Assembly: GCA_013365325.1 (NCBI GenBank) | Contig: JABVXV010000175.1 | Location: 62,001 to 126,000, forward strand | DNA from: Dipetalonema caudispina | Taxonomy: Eukaryota > Nematoda > Chromadorea > Rhabditida > Onchocercidae | DNA length: 64,000 nucleotides | Direction: 5' to 3' | Shown here: in pieces, positions 46,468 to 60,107 of the stretch | Layout: each line of letters starts with the position of its first letter | Numbering within the stretch: position 1 is the stretch's first letter | The notes under the pieces: model-generated | Databases searched by the model: none | What the model saw: the letters and a program-made list of their open reading frames with translations, nothing else | Told to the model about the DNA's origin: nothing | Translations under genes and position numbers: made by a program

Positions 46468-47388
46468 ATGGGAACATTTACGCTGAAATATTTTTTCAAG
46501 AAAGCAATTTGGGAGAAGAAAACATTATGGGCATCAGCAGCTGTTATGGCGTATCTCGGTGAGCCTGCCTGATCTTCCAAGTAGTTTGAGTTTTTTTTTT
46601 TTTTTTTTCTAAAATTAAATTTGTTCACATATATTTACTTTTATGTCTGGAATGTTTTCCTATTCATTTCAAATTATTATTCATAGCTTTGTTTCTGAAT
46701 TGTTTTTAAATCGAGGCAATTGTCGTATCTTATGTAGGTATTTCTTATTTATCATCCTATTGCTTCCATGTTAGTTCTTCGCTACTTTGTTCATCAGATA
46801 TGTGAAAATACAGCTCGTATCATTTATTTTATTCATCTCTTTTTACTTCATTTCTTGGTTAGACAATGATATAGTGCTTTTAAAAAGAAAATACTTTCAT
46901 TCCAGCTTATTCTAACGAACTGAAATAGTAAAATTCTTTGAGGTTTTTGATTGAAGTAACAGTGATGCCATTATTTATCATATTAAGCAAATTAATCATC
47001 GAATTTGCTGGAAGAAAAGAAAGATAAAAAATATTTTATCTGTAAAGAGAAAATTAAGTAGATGATATATGTGCTTCTTCGCATGAACAAAAAAATTTGT
47101 TTATTTCGGACAGTTAAGATTGTTAATTTCCAAATATAAGAGGATTTTAAATTACTTTGAAATTGAAGATTTCAATGTCAATATGAAATAGGAAGGCAAA
47201 AATTTAGAGAGGAGAAGACAACTGCTGGTTGATATCTGAAGACATCAAATTAACTAGAAAATTATATTTCAGGTCACTGCTACGATCGGCAAGGTATGTA
47301 TAAAGCAAGTATGATGAAAGGACAAAGCAAAATGTTTGCCGATCGAATTGCTGAAATACCGGAGGGTCAAGATATCTGGAAGTACTAA
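46468..47388 (+). CDS. ndufb1: NDUFB1-like mitochondrial complex I accessory subunit
   Basis: Two exons (46468-46558, 47273-47388) join in phase to 68 residues. A short helix at about 19-30 (TLWASAAVMAYLG) is followed by HCYDRQ and a basic-acidic tail (KGQSKMFADRIAEIPEG). NDUFB1 (MNLL subunit, 58 residues in human) has the same plan: one helix, a G-C-Y-x-D-R-K motif just after it and a charged tail with K-S-M-x-F. In complex I this subunit is a small part of the membrane arm on the inner mitochondrial membrane. The 714 bp intron holds nothing recognised. An AATAAA lies at about 47483. The match rests on a short motif, so the name is probable rather than certain. Confidence 0.65.
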
Positions 47389-48529
47389 TTATTATTTGTC
47401 TGCAGTTTTCGGATCATATGTTTGCATTTGTTGTAAGCATCTGAGTTCATTCTTTTTCGATTTTATAGTTGACGTACTTCCCTCGAATAAACTTAGATAT
47501 TTGAGATCGTAGTAAACACTAAAATCATCCTGCAGCATCATTCATCCTACATATTTCACGGACTAATCGGAAGGTATATTGAATGGAGTCGTTCGGTTGT
47601 TGTAGTCATCGTAATCAGGTAATGCATATTAACGTTTTGCGAGATGACTACAGTACAATCGCTGAATGATTTGGGACTGGAAGCCTCATTACCCCTCTCA
47701 GAACAGATATAGATGCCTAGTGCATTATCTGGAACTTTGTTTAAATGATTGATAAGCATAGAAGAAATTGCTTACCCAATAGTTTCATCTTTTTGGATTT
47801 AGGCTTTTACGATTATCTTTTTGTACTCGCCGATTATTCCCTATTCTGTTCTATCACGTATAAAATAGTCATAGACGATGGTAACTGCGTTCAGCTTACC
47901 GTTTATTTCGGTACGAAAGGACCCCGAAATACAATGACGAATCAAATAACGTTTGTTGTAAAACGAGCAAAAAAAGAAAAAAAAAACACAGAAAGCGCAA
48001 AAAAAGAATTCGCAGTAATAATTCAGTGATAATATACGACAAATCGACAAAAACATAAGCTTCGATTTGAAAATACCATTTGGTATAATAGCTCATTAGT
48101 TAGTCTACTAAAGCTGGATCTTGATGTCCTTTATTATCCTCCACATCGAGTCAAACATTTGGTTAAAGCCATAATTAATTTGTGTCTCCAAATAAAAATG
48201 AGATTTGCTTCTTCTCGCTATGCAATGAATTCAAACAAAAAGAAAAAAATGTACCAAATATCTTTATCGGAAGAGGGGAAGGGAGGAACAAATATGTCTC
48301 TCTCCTATTTGTAACCGTATCCGCAGTTCCTAACAGCAATAAATATGTCTAGACCCACCAAGAATAATTAGTGAGGATATAAACAATATATGACAAATAT
48401 GTCTCCTAAATAAATAAAGAACCTAAAGTGGGCGCGGAATAACAGTCAGTGATGACAAACACTACCTTTATACAAATAATATCATTATATAATATTATAA
48501 AGCGATCGTGAGAACTTGGATGACACGCT
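47389..48529. other. Convergent 3' flanks, less AT-rich
   Basis: Lies between the stops of the NDUFB1-like (plus) and F-box (minus) genes. Open frames occur at 47556-47759 (minus) and 47745-48029 (plus). Neither could be placed in a gene, and the plus frame includes a Lys-rich poly(A) stretch. Probably 3' UTRs and spacer. Confidence 0.45.
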
Positions 48530-51500
48530 CTATGGGATGTCATCGTCATCATCAATCAGACTCACGTCTTTGCCACATCCTGGACAATCGGCGTAGCACG
48601 ACGCGTCCAGTAACTCTTTGTAAGATTTACTACTACGCCACAAATGATACTCACAATCGCGCCATCGATTCCATGTACCTATCACGCGGAACTGCGGTAG
48701 TCGACGCAGTAGAGCCTCCAGGACAGCTGAAGATAATGTCTGTTATTTGTAGCATTATATATTTACAACCTAACAGTGATGAATGTAGGGATATCAGCTG
48801 TGCATGTGGATGAAATGATAACAGAAGGGGTTTTTTCTGTAGAAAACTTCGAAAGACAAAAATTTTGCATTCATTAAGCGACAAATATTCAAATATGAAA
48901 ATGATAATTTTGTGAAAAAGACCTCTCTATGATCTGGCCCATTACCAACGATATCTAACCATGACCCTTACATTACGATAAAAGCATTCCACCTATACAC
49001 ATCTTTTAAAAAAGCGAAAACTCACTACCGCTCTGATGATCTCTGTTACCACCCAAAATGACGGCTTCGATATGAGGCATAGCTTTACGATTAGCCAATA
49101 ATTCATAGGCTTGCTTTGTAACTGGACCCGAATGGCATACCGCTATCTTGGTCAACATTCGGAATTCCATCAAAGCTTTCATTATACCTTCTGATGTTAC
49201 TGATCGCAGATCACGAACATACAATGTATCCAATCGAGGACAACGCTGTAAACTTCGTTTACTTTACTTTGCTTAACAAATACTAAAATGACCATAAGTC
49301 AAAAAACAGTCTTATCCTTAAACTCCTCATTATATCCCAAAAATCATTTAACGTATCGTACGGTGTATGCTTCTTGAAAAGGTATCTTTAGCTTGAATTT
49401 GATTCATCACATATAAAAAAAGAGAGAACTATGCTTTATAGTTAAGAAAGCATTTTTAGAGGTCATAAGAAAGTTACCTGAGCAATAAGGCTGAAATGAT
49501 CGTCTTGCAACTGGTGGACATGATGAAGCGCGAAAGTACTCAGATTGGCTGGCAGCGATTCACAGAAAGTCTTTAATTCATCCGTTCGAATATTTCTTAG
49601 CAAATTGATCACCGAAAATTCAGTGATCTGTGATAACTGTGCGATAGACCGCAACATCACCTTCCAAAGATCCATGCAACCATAATTGATCGGAAAGCCG
49701 AACAGACGCAGAACTCGCAGCTGTGACATATGAGGTAGACCTGAAATAATATAAACTAATTAGGGATGAAGTATAGATTCCAATTTCTATTCATTCGCCC
49801 TTTAGAGATGCAAAAAATGCATGGCCATCCCAAATTTTAGCATTCTTCAAAGTAAAGAGGTTGGCAATACTGATCGATTTACTGCTGTAATCAAATATAT
49901 TGATTCGTCCACCCTTTGTTCGACAAAATGCGCAGCTAACTATTTAGCATATCACGCAGATTACAATAAAAGTCCAATTTAACAATATCATTATAATACC
50001 GTCAAGAATACAGAAGAATAAAAGATAATGAATTACCAGCAAAAAATTGGTCATAAGTTCGCATATTCTTTCGTAGAGGTCCTAAATCCAACTCCACCGT
50101 ACTTATTTGCTGGAATTCGGGCAATAAAGAAATGACATTCACAAGTATTCGGAAACCGGGTTGGCAAACAAAACGCGAGAAACATGCACAAATATGCAAT
50201 TTGTTGGCTAACTCAGACATCTCCTGAAAAACAAAATATTTAGCATTATGAGTAGAGGTTCTCGTCCTGTTTTCGTTCGGTTAAATTCTCGACCAAAGCA
50301 TATCTTCACTGAATGTATTCATAGTTTAAATACCTTAAACAACTGGCGCGCCTGGTCCACAGTTCGAAATGTCCGATGATCGATGGCTATGTAAAGGATG
50401 TCAAGCTTGTTGGGGAGAGCACGGAGACGTCCCCCTACATTCATAATTGTTTTTCCGCTGCAATCCGAGAGATATAATTTTTTGACGCTTCCAGAAATTA
50501 TTGACTGAAATAATTAACATCATTACCAATTTAGGTAATCGCTTGAAATGTATATTATACCCTCACCTACTTTTGACTCACATTATGGGATGCTACCTGA
50601 TTCAATCTACATAATATAACACTAAATTAAATAAATTCTGGACATACTTAACATTTTCAGCTTTTACTAATGAAAATCTAGGTGGTCTTATGCATTTTTC
50701 TAAGAACAGAGGAAGAAAGAAACCACAAAATTGTCGATGTCTTCGGCATGATCGAACCAGATGCTATGGAAGCAAAGATTCGAAATTCGGTTTGTAAGAA
50801 CACATTCGTTGCTGCTCCCTGAAACAATATAATTTAGTGCACAAAAATCGGATCCATGAATATTCTATGTAATGGGAGCCTTGAAAAAACTTACAATACT
50901 CGATTACCGATGACATCAGACAAAGATTGCGAAGAACCAAGGAGTCCACATTTTTCAATCGATCGAACTCATCACACAGATCTCGACTCAATACAAGCTG
51001 CAAATAATATATGAATGCTAATGATGCATATTAATGCTGTTCATAAAACTCTCTTCATGTGTAGCAAATGGCTGAATAGAACTTCAGCTACAACCGTCCA
51101 TATAAGATGTAAATATTAATAAACATGAAATTGTCTCACAAAACAACAAATATATCTTTTATAGCAAAGTAAATCTTCAATAAAAAAATTGTTACTGCAA
51201 ATTTCACTTCATTTAACTTAAACTTAAAGCAAAATTTTTCGTATTTTTCGTATCGCCTTACTGGATGTCCTGTGGTCCTTTATGTGTATCCTCACGTCCA
51301 TCTTCCTTATCCTTAACGAAGCTCTGACTTCTGTTAGGTGGTAGCACTTATCCTTGTCAGAAGGAACAAGCTTTTGAAGATGCCTTCGTAGCATCGCTAA
51401 AGTCCCTCAGTATGATAATTAAAAACCATCAAATGATAATAGATGCAGGCCACACACCTCCACTGAAACTGGAAGCCCGTTACCGATTGAGTAAAGAAAC

Positions 51501-52672
51501 TGTTCCGCTGTCTACATGAGTTTATTGTCCTTTCGCTTCTTATATCATGTCTTCAGCAATCCTGCTTTTCATTATATGAAGACATAAGTCAAAGGAGCTG
51601 CGAAGAATTTATTTTGCGCTTCGATAACCAGTTTGAATAGTTTAATAATATTAATGACATAGATGCATGTAGCCAAAAGTAAGATAAAAAAAATATGGCC
51701 AGTAGAAGTCAATAATAGCACCTCTGTAAAAAGCAAATACTGTTCAAATTCATACTTGATGATCTGGAATGTAGCCCAATCGACGCTCGAAATCCGAAAT
51801 GCCACCAATGTGCAGTCGACGAATTTGTCGTGAGAAACGTTTAATAATGTGTTGCATTTTAAGGATGCAAACATTGGGCTGAGAAACTGGATTGTCACCA
51901 CAGGTACGGCGAACACTGGATGTTAATGCTGTAGCCTTGAAATCGTTGCCCGCAATACTTATGTTCATCAGCGGCTCGACTCTCTAGAGAATTAATGAAT
52001 CAGGTAAAGCCAATAACAAGAATGAAAACTTGATCTATGAAGTCAATGCCTTTTCTTACCAAAAATAAGAACATCATAAATTTGATACAAGTCATGTGCA
52101 TTGGAAATTTCATAAGAGTTATAACATAACAAAAGAATATACCGTAAAGTACATATCCAGAATGCTGTTATCACTGTTATAGCTGATATAAGGGACACGC
52201 GAACTCAGTTCATTCATAATTATGCTAGAAAGTTCCAAATTCTGTCGATCCTTAATATCACTCACAAAACTGACCACCTTACGCATAATGACGTCATTGA
52301 AATATACTTGCTTTCCTATATCCCATTCATCCGTCGAAACTGCAATATTAGCAAGTTTGATGAACCCGTACATCAGTTTGGAAGCAATGCTATTATTCAA
52401 CAGTATCGTCATCCTAGTATCAGACAATAGATCTTCTCTAACACTAAATCAAACCTATTCTTGTTCGCATCACTTGCAATTGTCCAACAAAGTAACAGAA
52501 AAATTCATGACTTCAATCGCTAAATAAAATTTCTTTTAACAGCCTTAATCACTAAATATCTGAGCTCATCAACAAAAAAAAGTTAGAGTAAATGAAACGT
52601 ACCATTATCGCTTATCAAACCGCACCCATCATTGTTCTCTTGTATGTCTTCCTCTTTTTCAGCAGCTGCCAT
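48530..52672 (-). CDS. F-box-like / leucine-rich repeat protein, nematode type
   Basis: Ten exons join in phase to 607 residues: 52672-52603, 52432-52143, 51983-51756, 50997-50895, 50818-50724, 50504-50334, 50223-50037, 49740-49478, 49245-49026 and 48726-48530. Residues 66-105 (FNDVIMRKVVSFVSDIKDRQNLELSS) fit an F-box pattern. The remainder has many LxxLxL-type strands, such as VKKLYLSDCSG, STVELDLGPL, LRVLRLFGFPI and LDTLYVRDLRS. This fits a leucine-rich substrate-binding domain, so the protein could be the adaptor of an SCF ubiquitin ligase. The last exon has no ATG and ends with CYADCPGCGKDV and an Asp-rich tail. The exon 2 acceptor could be 52432 or 52435. Codon use is less AT-biased than the flanks. 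The exact family and substrate are unknown. Confidence 0.8.
51224..51394 (-). other. Unexplained basic open frame inside an F-box gene intron
   Basis: A 56-codon frame, MLRRHLQKLVPSDKDKCYHL onwards, is strongly basic and lies in a GC-richer island (about 51230-51560) within the third F-box intron. It contains a good donor-like GTAAGG in its last third. It does not fit the host gene's phase. It could be a relic insertion, a nested exon or chance. No homology was recognised. Confidence 0.25.
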
Positions 52673-54421
52673 CACTAATCATATGATTCACAAAAATAAA
52701 GATTAAAAATATTACTAATCAAACCCTGAAACAAAAAAAAGCGCATTAAATGATCTCGCTTTTATCTGCCACAAAAAACACAATCATCAGGAAAAAAGGG
52801 TATCTCACCCGTTCAACATCTATCATCTTTTCGAAATATCTAACTTATCAAAAAAAAAAAAAAAAAAAAAAGAGTGAAAAAAGTAGCAGGATAACAAACT
52901 TGGCCCGTATAACTAGTCAACTGGGTCACAAAGTTCGCTGTAATCAACCAAACGCATAATCATCAAAAAAAAGGTATTTTCAATGGTATGAGACGAAAAA
53001 CAGTTAGACAAAAAGGGATTGTTTTGTTGAAATAAATTTGACGGCAATGAAATCACGAGAGTTAAGTAGCACATTCAGGAAAACATAACACACGAGATTA
53101 ATATATGGCATCATCCAGCATTGTCAACTGCTAATAAGGCTGGAAAAAAGTAATCGAATGCACGACACTGGTAAGTAAAAAAACCCAATCAGGATATCCT
53201 ATGATGAAAAAAATCAAACATTGTTCCAGGAAGGATAAGAAACAGTGGATGGAAAAGCAATAATTAAGCAGCTATGTGCATACGAAATAAGGTGATGATG
53301 AAAGAATGAGCTATAATCAAATAATGTTGAAACAAAAAGTGAATGTTTGAGAATGATTAGAAATGCTTAGACAATGCAAATCCGAAAAATGAACATGTAC
53401 AGCAAAAATAAGTTGAATTAACCTAATCAGATCGTAAATTAAATTACAAAATATGCAAAGCGGTTAAATAAATTGAGATAAAAACGTCATTCAGTATCTA
53501 GCCGGATATGAAAATACCAGAATACTGTACCAATTTTTACAAACCTAACGAATAGATACCCAAAAACATAACAACAACACGGCAAGTGTCAATTCAATCA
53601 TTAACAGTTCCCTTCCCGCTCCTAAATATTATTTAACGCGGCCCTATATTTATGTGAAGTGAAAAATTTCACATTTCTCAGCAATTTCAAAATGACATAT
53701 ACGCAGGAAAAATTGGATATCAGGAAGTAATGGTTGAATAAGAGCATAAGTAGTAAAGTTAGATTTAATGACATTTGACCTATGTGTGAAAATTTGATAA
53801 CATTTATCTTATAACAATAATCGATGCTACATGATGAAATAGTTTAATGATATTAGCTTACATGGTCATCCATAACACATACATACATTTTAATGTGTAT
53901 CATTTATGCTTTTCATTTTTGAAATAAAATTTTGGCCACAACAATACTTCTATAAATCTTAGCCAAATTATATAAGCTTTCGTTAGACTTTTCAAATTAT
54001 ATGATTATGAAAAGGAATGCAATGTTCTAATTTCTTACATCATAGATAATATGACTATTGTAGCAATTTTACTCAGAGAATAGTTGAAATTTTTGACGAT
54101 AATTGTTAAAGATAGAAATAAAGAAGTAATATTTTCTTTTCTCTTTCAAGTTAATATAATTATATTATTTCTTAATTTTAGCTTATTGCAAAATTTTTCG
54201 CTTTTATAAAAAAAAAAAGAAATGAAAAAATCATTTTTCTTCTTCATCTATAAATTTATTTCTTTTTCTCATTCAAAAATAGAACATATTTTGTTAATGT
54301 GTAAAATATTGGTTATTTTATTATTAGATAATTAATAAATTGAATAAGATTTAATTTTCTTTCGCTATTATTACCATAAAAATGAAAAAAAAAAAAAAGG
54401 AATAATATAGGGCATTTAACA
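52673..54421. promoter_or_regulatory. Divergent upstream region of the F-box and sushi genes
   Basis: About 1.75 kb between two divergent start codons must hold both promoters. No specific site was recognised. A poly(A) tract lies at about 52851-52870. Confidence 0.4.
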
Positions 54422-57400
54422 ATGATGAATTTTTGCATTTGCATTGTAATGAATTGTATTGTACTTTTCTTTTTTACCTTTGTCCCATTCAATGTATTTT
54501 TAATCATGGGACAAATTTTGGAAATAACTGATGAAGGTATCGATTTTACGGTAGGTAATTTTTTATCGATAATTTCCTTTTTTCCTTTTTTTTTTCTCTC
54601 TCTCTCTCTCTCTCATTAAGGAAATATTCGAGTAATAATTATAGATATAAGTAAGTTATTAATCTTAGATATGATTAGTTTATGATTAATCATTCTCATC
54701 TACTATCTCTTCTCATTATTTGTATGTCAAATTTATCCTTAATTTCAAAAATTCTTAAAAAAAATCTAATTTTTTTTTTTTTTTTTGCTAACATTGAGAA
54801 TATGACAGGAAGATTTGCTTTCAAGATATTATCATTACATGTATTAAAATTGAAATGGAATATTAATCGAACTTTCTGGCTAAACTTCTGATTATCAGAA
54901 AATTTTTTACCGAAAATTTTGGCATTATTCATTGAACTTTATTATAGGTTTATAATATTGGCATCATCAGATTGATATGAATTCCTATAAAAAAACTTAT
55001 GATAATAGCTATCAATTCAATTATGTCAAATATTCTGTTTGAATAGATTATTGGCTTTTTCTGAAATTTACGAAAAATCTAGTTTGAGGATTATGGTGAT
55101 GAAAAGCTTCTATGGGGTAAAGAATCAAGTCCACAATGGTGTGAATCACCAATTATAAATTCAACATTGGGTGATCGTGTAACGCTAAGAAGTTTTTTCA
55201 TTGAAGCTAATTCAAAAGGTCAAGTAAGTATAAACTTTGCTACATTTGTAGATTCTATCATGCAAATTCGTTTTGTCAGTTTCATCTTAAACCGGAAAAA
55301 GATTGTCAAAAGATTGAAGTCTAATAGAATTCCTGAAATAATATATTGCATTTATTGTGTGTTACTCATGATTTTTTCCTTTTTTTCTTTTTTTCTTTTT
55401 TGACTTGTGTTTTTAATAATGATTCATTTTTCAATTCATCGTAATTTAATTTTCTCGAAATTATTTTAGTATGCAACAGAAACAGTAGTTGAAGTAAGCT
55501 GTGGATCAGAAAGACAATTTAAACTTGAAGAAGATATCATTCATCCATTGGTACATTCATTTTCATCAATTTATAGAATTGATACATAACGATATCACTT
55601 TCCTAATATTTCTTTTTTTAGAATAACGTATATCTACGATGTACATTGAATAGTTCCGGTACCGGTGGTGTATGGTTATTGATTGGTAGTGGTAGCAATA
55701 TGATTTACAGTTCTTGGCCAAGTTGTACTTATGAAAAACCAACATTTCATATATGTGAATTACCACATTTGATCCATCGTGGGTTAAGTGTTAATGCTAC
55801 CAGAAGTTCACGATTCTTCAAACATAATGATACTCTGATCATTAGGTAGTAATTTATTTTAATTTCTTCAATTTTGTTACATTTAATTGGAGTGAAATTT
55901 CAACATCACTGAATTGTAGTAATGCATAAGATATTTTCTGGACATTGATCACTAATAGTAACCCATTGATTTTGATCATTTATCGAGTAGCATGAAGAAA
56001 AGTATTAATAAACTAAATATTAGTAATATATCTTTTAGATGTGCTTTAGCACAGAATATGTTGCATCCACCAGGAAAGCATACATTACGATGTATTAACA
56101 GTCAATGGATTCATGAAGTTAACGATGTACCGAGTGGTCTCAGATATCCTAACTGCGGTCCATTTCTCTTTTTCTTTTTTTTTTTTTTTTTTCACTATTT
56201 ATAGCATTATTTTTATTCCTTTGTATAAAATAAACAAAATTGATATTTGTTAATTGATACTACAAACAAAAATAGGTTAAGATCCGCTCTTCAACATTAT
56301 CGTAACTGTTTTAAATTAGGAGGTTTTATAGTTTTTTCTTTTTTTTTTTTTCAATTTTTACTTAACTACCTCACCATCAAACCATAGAAACTGCATTCTT
56401 TCCTCATCTATCCAAAATTTTCCATTTCTGCTTGATCAGATCTAAAACTACGATCCGTTTCTCTTTTGTTTTCCTCCCTCCCTTTCTCTCTCCTCGATCA
56501 AACGGTAAGATGGAAATTAAAATAAAGAGCCTTTTCAGGAAATACGTTAAACGATATGATCTTTCCAGCACCATTTTATATATTCATGTTTGATTTTAGC
56601 AATGCGAAGTATTTGTACAATCCAGCAAATTCCTCATTTCCTTAATTTCATAGCCAATGGTATTAGTTGTAATGGAAAGTCAAAAAATTGTCTTCCTCTA
56701 AGAATGCCACTTCCATTGGGTACAAAGGTATTTGATAAAAATAATATGTAAAAAAATCGATTGGATAGATGGTTTAATTACACGATATATTTTGTGATGA
56801 TCATTTGAGATATATTTTTTTTACGGTTCATTTCATTTTGTTTCGATTTACATTCGTAGAAGTCACACTTGAGGTATGAATTTTGGACGAGAAATAATGC
56901 AATATTATAGATGGAATTAAAATGCAAAGATGATACAACTCGTCTGGTTGGTCCTTCTTCAGTGGTATGTTTAAATTCTGCATTACATTCCAGTTCTGGC
57001 TGGTATCCACCTAAATGGCCAAGTTGTATTCCAAAATGTAAGTTTTAGTGTTTAATCAAATAAAGTGTTTCATTTGAATCCGGAAGAATCAATTTCTGGT
57101 AATGACATTGGTATTGTATTAAAAAAAAAAAAAAAAAACCAAATTTTCTTTTTACACCCAAAATGCTTCGATCATTTCAGTAACCTGTCCTGAACCTTTA
57201 ATTTCAAAAGGTGTATACGTAACTTCTGATCCATCTACTACTACTTTTCGGCATGGGATGCAAGTATGCTTCAAATGCTGGGAAGGTTACATCTTATACG
57301 GTAGCAAGATGGTTGAATGTTTGAAGTCAGGCCTATGGAACGATTCATTACCTGAATGCATTGCAGGTAGTTCCTGCTTTTCTCTTCAGGAATTCTGAAA

Positions 57401-57818
57401 TTGAGATGTTTTTTGTTTTTGTTTCAATGAACCCTATCAAGAAATTACTAGATTTATGTGAAGATATCATTCGCAGAGCTCTATATTATACCTTAATTCT
57501 ACATTGGATACAGAATCGACCTTGTCACAATTTCCGCGATTATCCGATCATATTCAATGAGCTAATTACTCAGTATTCAATCATTAAATTATAGATGAAA
57601 ATGGATTAGACGAAGATTCAATCACAGTTTTATTGTTCGTGCTAATATGTTGTTTATCTGTTATATTTGTCATAATGTTTCGAGCTGTTTACCGGCAAAA
57701 TCGATGGCTCAAACGGCAACACGAATCGACTGCCGCAATTGCTGAAGAAATGTTTCTCAAAACAGTGCACTGTTCCGCTGCGCTCGATTTACGTGACGCA
57801 GGTGATACAACGTATTGA
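54422..57818 (+). CDS. Type I membrane protein with sushi (CCP) domain
   Basis: Nine exons (54422-54550, 55083-55223, 55470-55550, 55622-55845, 56039-56157, 56600-56727, 56911-57037, 57181-57366, 57595-57818) join in phase to 452 residues. A signal peptide covers about 1-32 (IVLFFFTFVPFNVFLIMG). The extracellular part is cysteine-rich. A clear sushi domain is at 319-376, with C319, C346, C363, W369 and C376 in the usual order, and the preceding segment (about 235-315) may be a second, divergent one. A transmembrane helix lies at 388-407 (ITVLLFVLICCLSVIFVIMF), followed by a basic anchor (RAVYRQNRWLKRQ) and a short cytoplasmic tail. Sushi domains mediate binding to other extracellular proteins; in nematodes, sushi proteins act at synapses and in cuticle. 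The ligand is unknown. Two ATGs lie in tandem and the first was taken. AATAAA lies about 190 bp past the stop. Confidence 0.86.
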
Positions 57819-58410
57819 AAGATTGCTTTATGATGTTGTAACACGTACGTATATATATGTATGATTATCTGATATGACGGAATGATTACTAGAGGTAAAA
57901 TGGGATGAAGTATGAATGTTAACTTAAGTATATGATAAACTAGAAGGATCAATTGAGGAAGAGGAAGCATATATAGGTAAATTTTACAGGTACAAAATTT
58001 AACCTATAATAAATAAGCCTTTTTTTTCAGTTTATATGCATCATATAAAGCAGATAATTTGATAAAAGATAAAATTGATTGAGTTGTTGATTGATCCTTT
58101 CTTTTTTTTTTCCGATCAATTATCACTGTTTTTTCTTGCATGAAAAATTTGAATTTATTTGAAAAATTTTCCACTTTCCCTTAACATATAGTGCACTCAT
58201 TAAGATAGTATTCCATTATTATTGATAATGTCGAAATTGATTCTTTGTTAAAATTAATAAACAAAATTATCAGTTGTAGTGTATTTTGATTTTGAATGAC
58301 TTTAGTCTGTCCCATAAAAAGTTTAACGAAGTATAAATCTTGCCGACTTGTGATTGGTAAATGTAATTAAATGATTTTACTACTCGCCTTTTCAATTTAA
58401 TTTCGTTGCG

Positions 58411-58441
<31 letters not shown>

Positions 58442-59722
58442 AACTTATGAAAATGTTTGATCGAAAAGTAATTTGTCATTTTTTTTTTTTGCGATATTAA
58501 TCTATTAAGCAATATTTACATATGGCAAGGAAAGATTCCAAAAAAAACATTGTCTGTTAAATAATACGATTTAATTATAACACAATGTATTAACATTTGA
58601 TAGCTTATGCTAATTTATTGAATCAATTTGAAATAAATATTATCAACATGAAGTACATGTTTTTGGTATCATTAAACTTTGACATCATTGTGATTTAGAT
58701 GCAAACTTTTAGCTATAATTTTGACATTGATGTGATGATGTTAATGAAATTTTACAAAAAAGGATAAGTCGATAATGAAGCAAAAAAAAAAAAAAAAAAC
58801 GCCATTTCGAGAGCTACGTGACAATATATTATGATAATTATAACTACGAATCGCTAATTAGCTTTAAACTTTTCATTTCCAATTTAGCAATGATATGAGG
58901 CTTCTAAATTACCATCTTCAAAAACTGATATTCATTTTTTTCTTTCCGAAATTTAGCAAAATGAAATCATTTAAAAATGTAAAAAAAACAAATGTATTTT
59001 CTGATTGTCGAATTTTTTGCAGTATAAAAAATATTGTATTGGGAATCGAAATTTAAATATGATCAATCAATCAATCAATCTCTTTGCGCCAAAATTATCC
59101 ACTAATTAATGATTATCATTTAAACAAAAGTAAACAACAGCTATCATCTCATGAATATAACTTAATACGTAATTAGCATTCCAGAAAAAAAAAAAAGAAT
59201 GAAAACTTGAACTGTCGTTAAAATTTTAAAGCTTATAGAAATAATTCGAAATAATTTTGAAGTGGACAATTGAAATCGATTATTTGAAAATATACACAAA
59301 TAAGTGCTGATGAGGGTAGTAATCTAAGCTAATATTATAAGTGACTTCTATTTGCTGCTTATTTACTAGAAAAGCTAAAATTTAGAGTGTTCCCGTTTTG
59401 TTCTTGACAAAATTTTAAAATTTAAATAATCCTCTAAAATTTCTGTAAACACTAAATAAATGATTAAATGATGCTATTAAGATTTTTTGCTTTTACTTTT
59501 GAATAATTTAGATATTGTTATGATTTGATCTATGAACAGTAAAAATATAGCCTCATTTATTTGTTACCTAGAATGTTTAGTGTGAAATGTAATGATTACT
59601 TGGCTAGCCTAGTAGACATTCAATGCTCTATCCCTAGTATTTGAATAATTTTGAATATATGCTGCTATTCTAGCAGTCTAATCAAAAATTTTGACCTTAC
59701 AGCTGTGATATATTTGCTAATT

Positions 59723-60107
59723 GTACATCCACAACGTATAATATTCCATTTTTGAGTAAAATTTCTAAGTTATCATCAGTATGATACTCAATTAATTAAA
59801 ATTCAGTAAATGTTAATTTATTACCTCACACTATCACTAACATCATCTATGATCTTGAAACGAATCAGCGATAACTTCATATACGATCTTGTAAACAATT
59901 ACACTTACTATTGCTGTACGGAGGATTTTTTTAAACATTGATAATAAAGACTGATCTAGCTAAGCTATAGTTAGCTTAAAGTAAAAAAAAAGATAATTGT
60001 AAAATATGTAAATCAATTTCAACTAATATTACTTGCATGTCCTTCTCCACGTATAATAATATTCCTTTTTCGAGTAAAATTTCTAGGTTATCATCAGTAT
60101 GATTCTT
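59723..60107. repeat. Diverged direct repeat, about 70 bp, two copies
   Basis: 59723-59790 and 60038-60107 share GAGTAAAATTTCTA, then GTTATCATCAGTATGAT, plus an upstream CACGTATAAT-like segment. The copies are about 315 bp apart and clearly diverged. Confidence 0.6.

Noticed and set aside
47745..48029. 94-codon plus-strand frame with a Lys-rich end
   Set aside because: Follows the AATAAA of the NDUFB1-like gene, overlaps poly(A) runs, is open on both strands and shows no recognisable domain.
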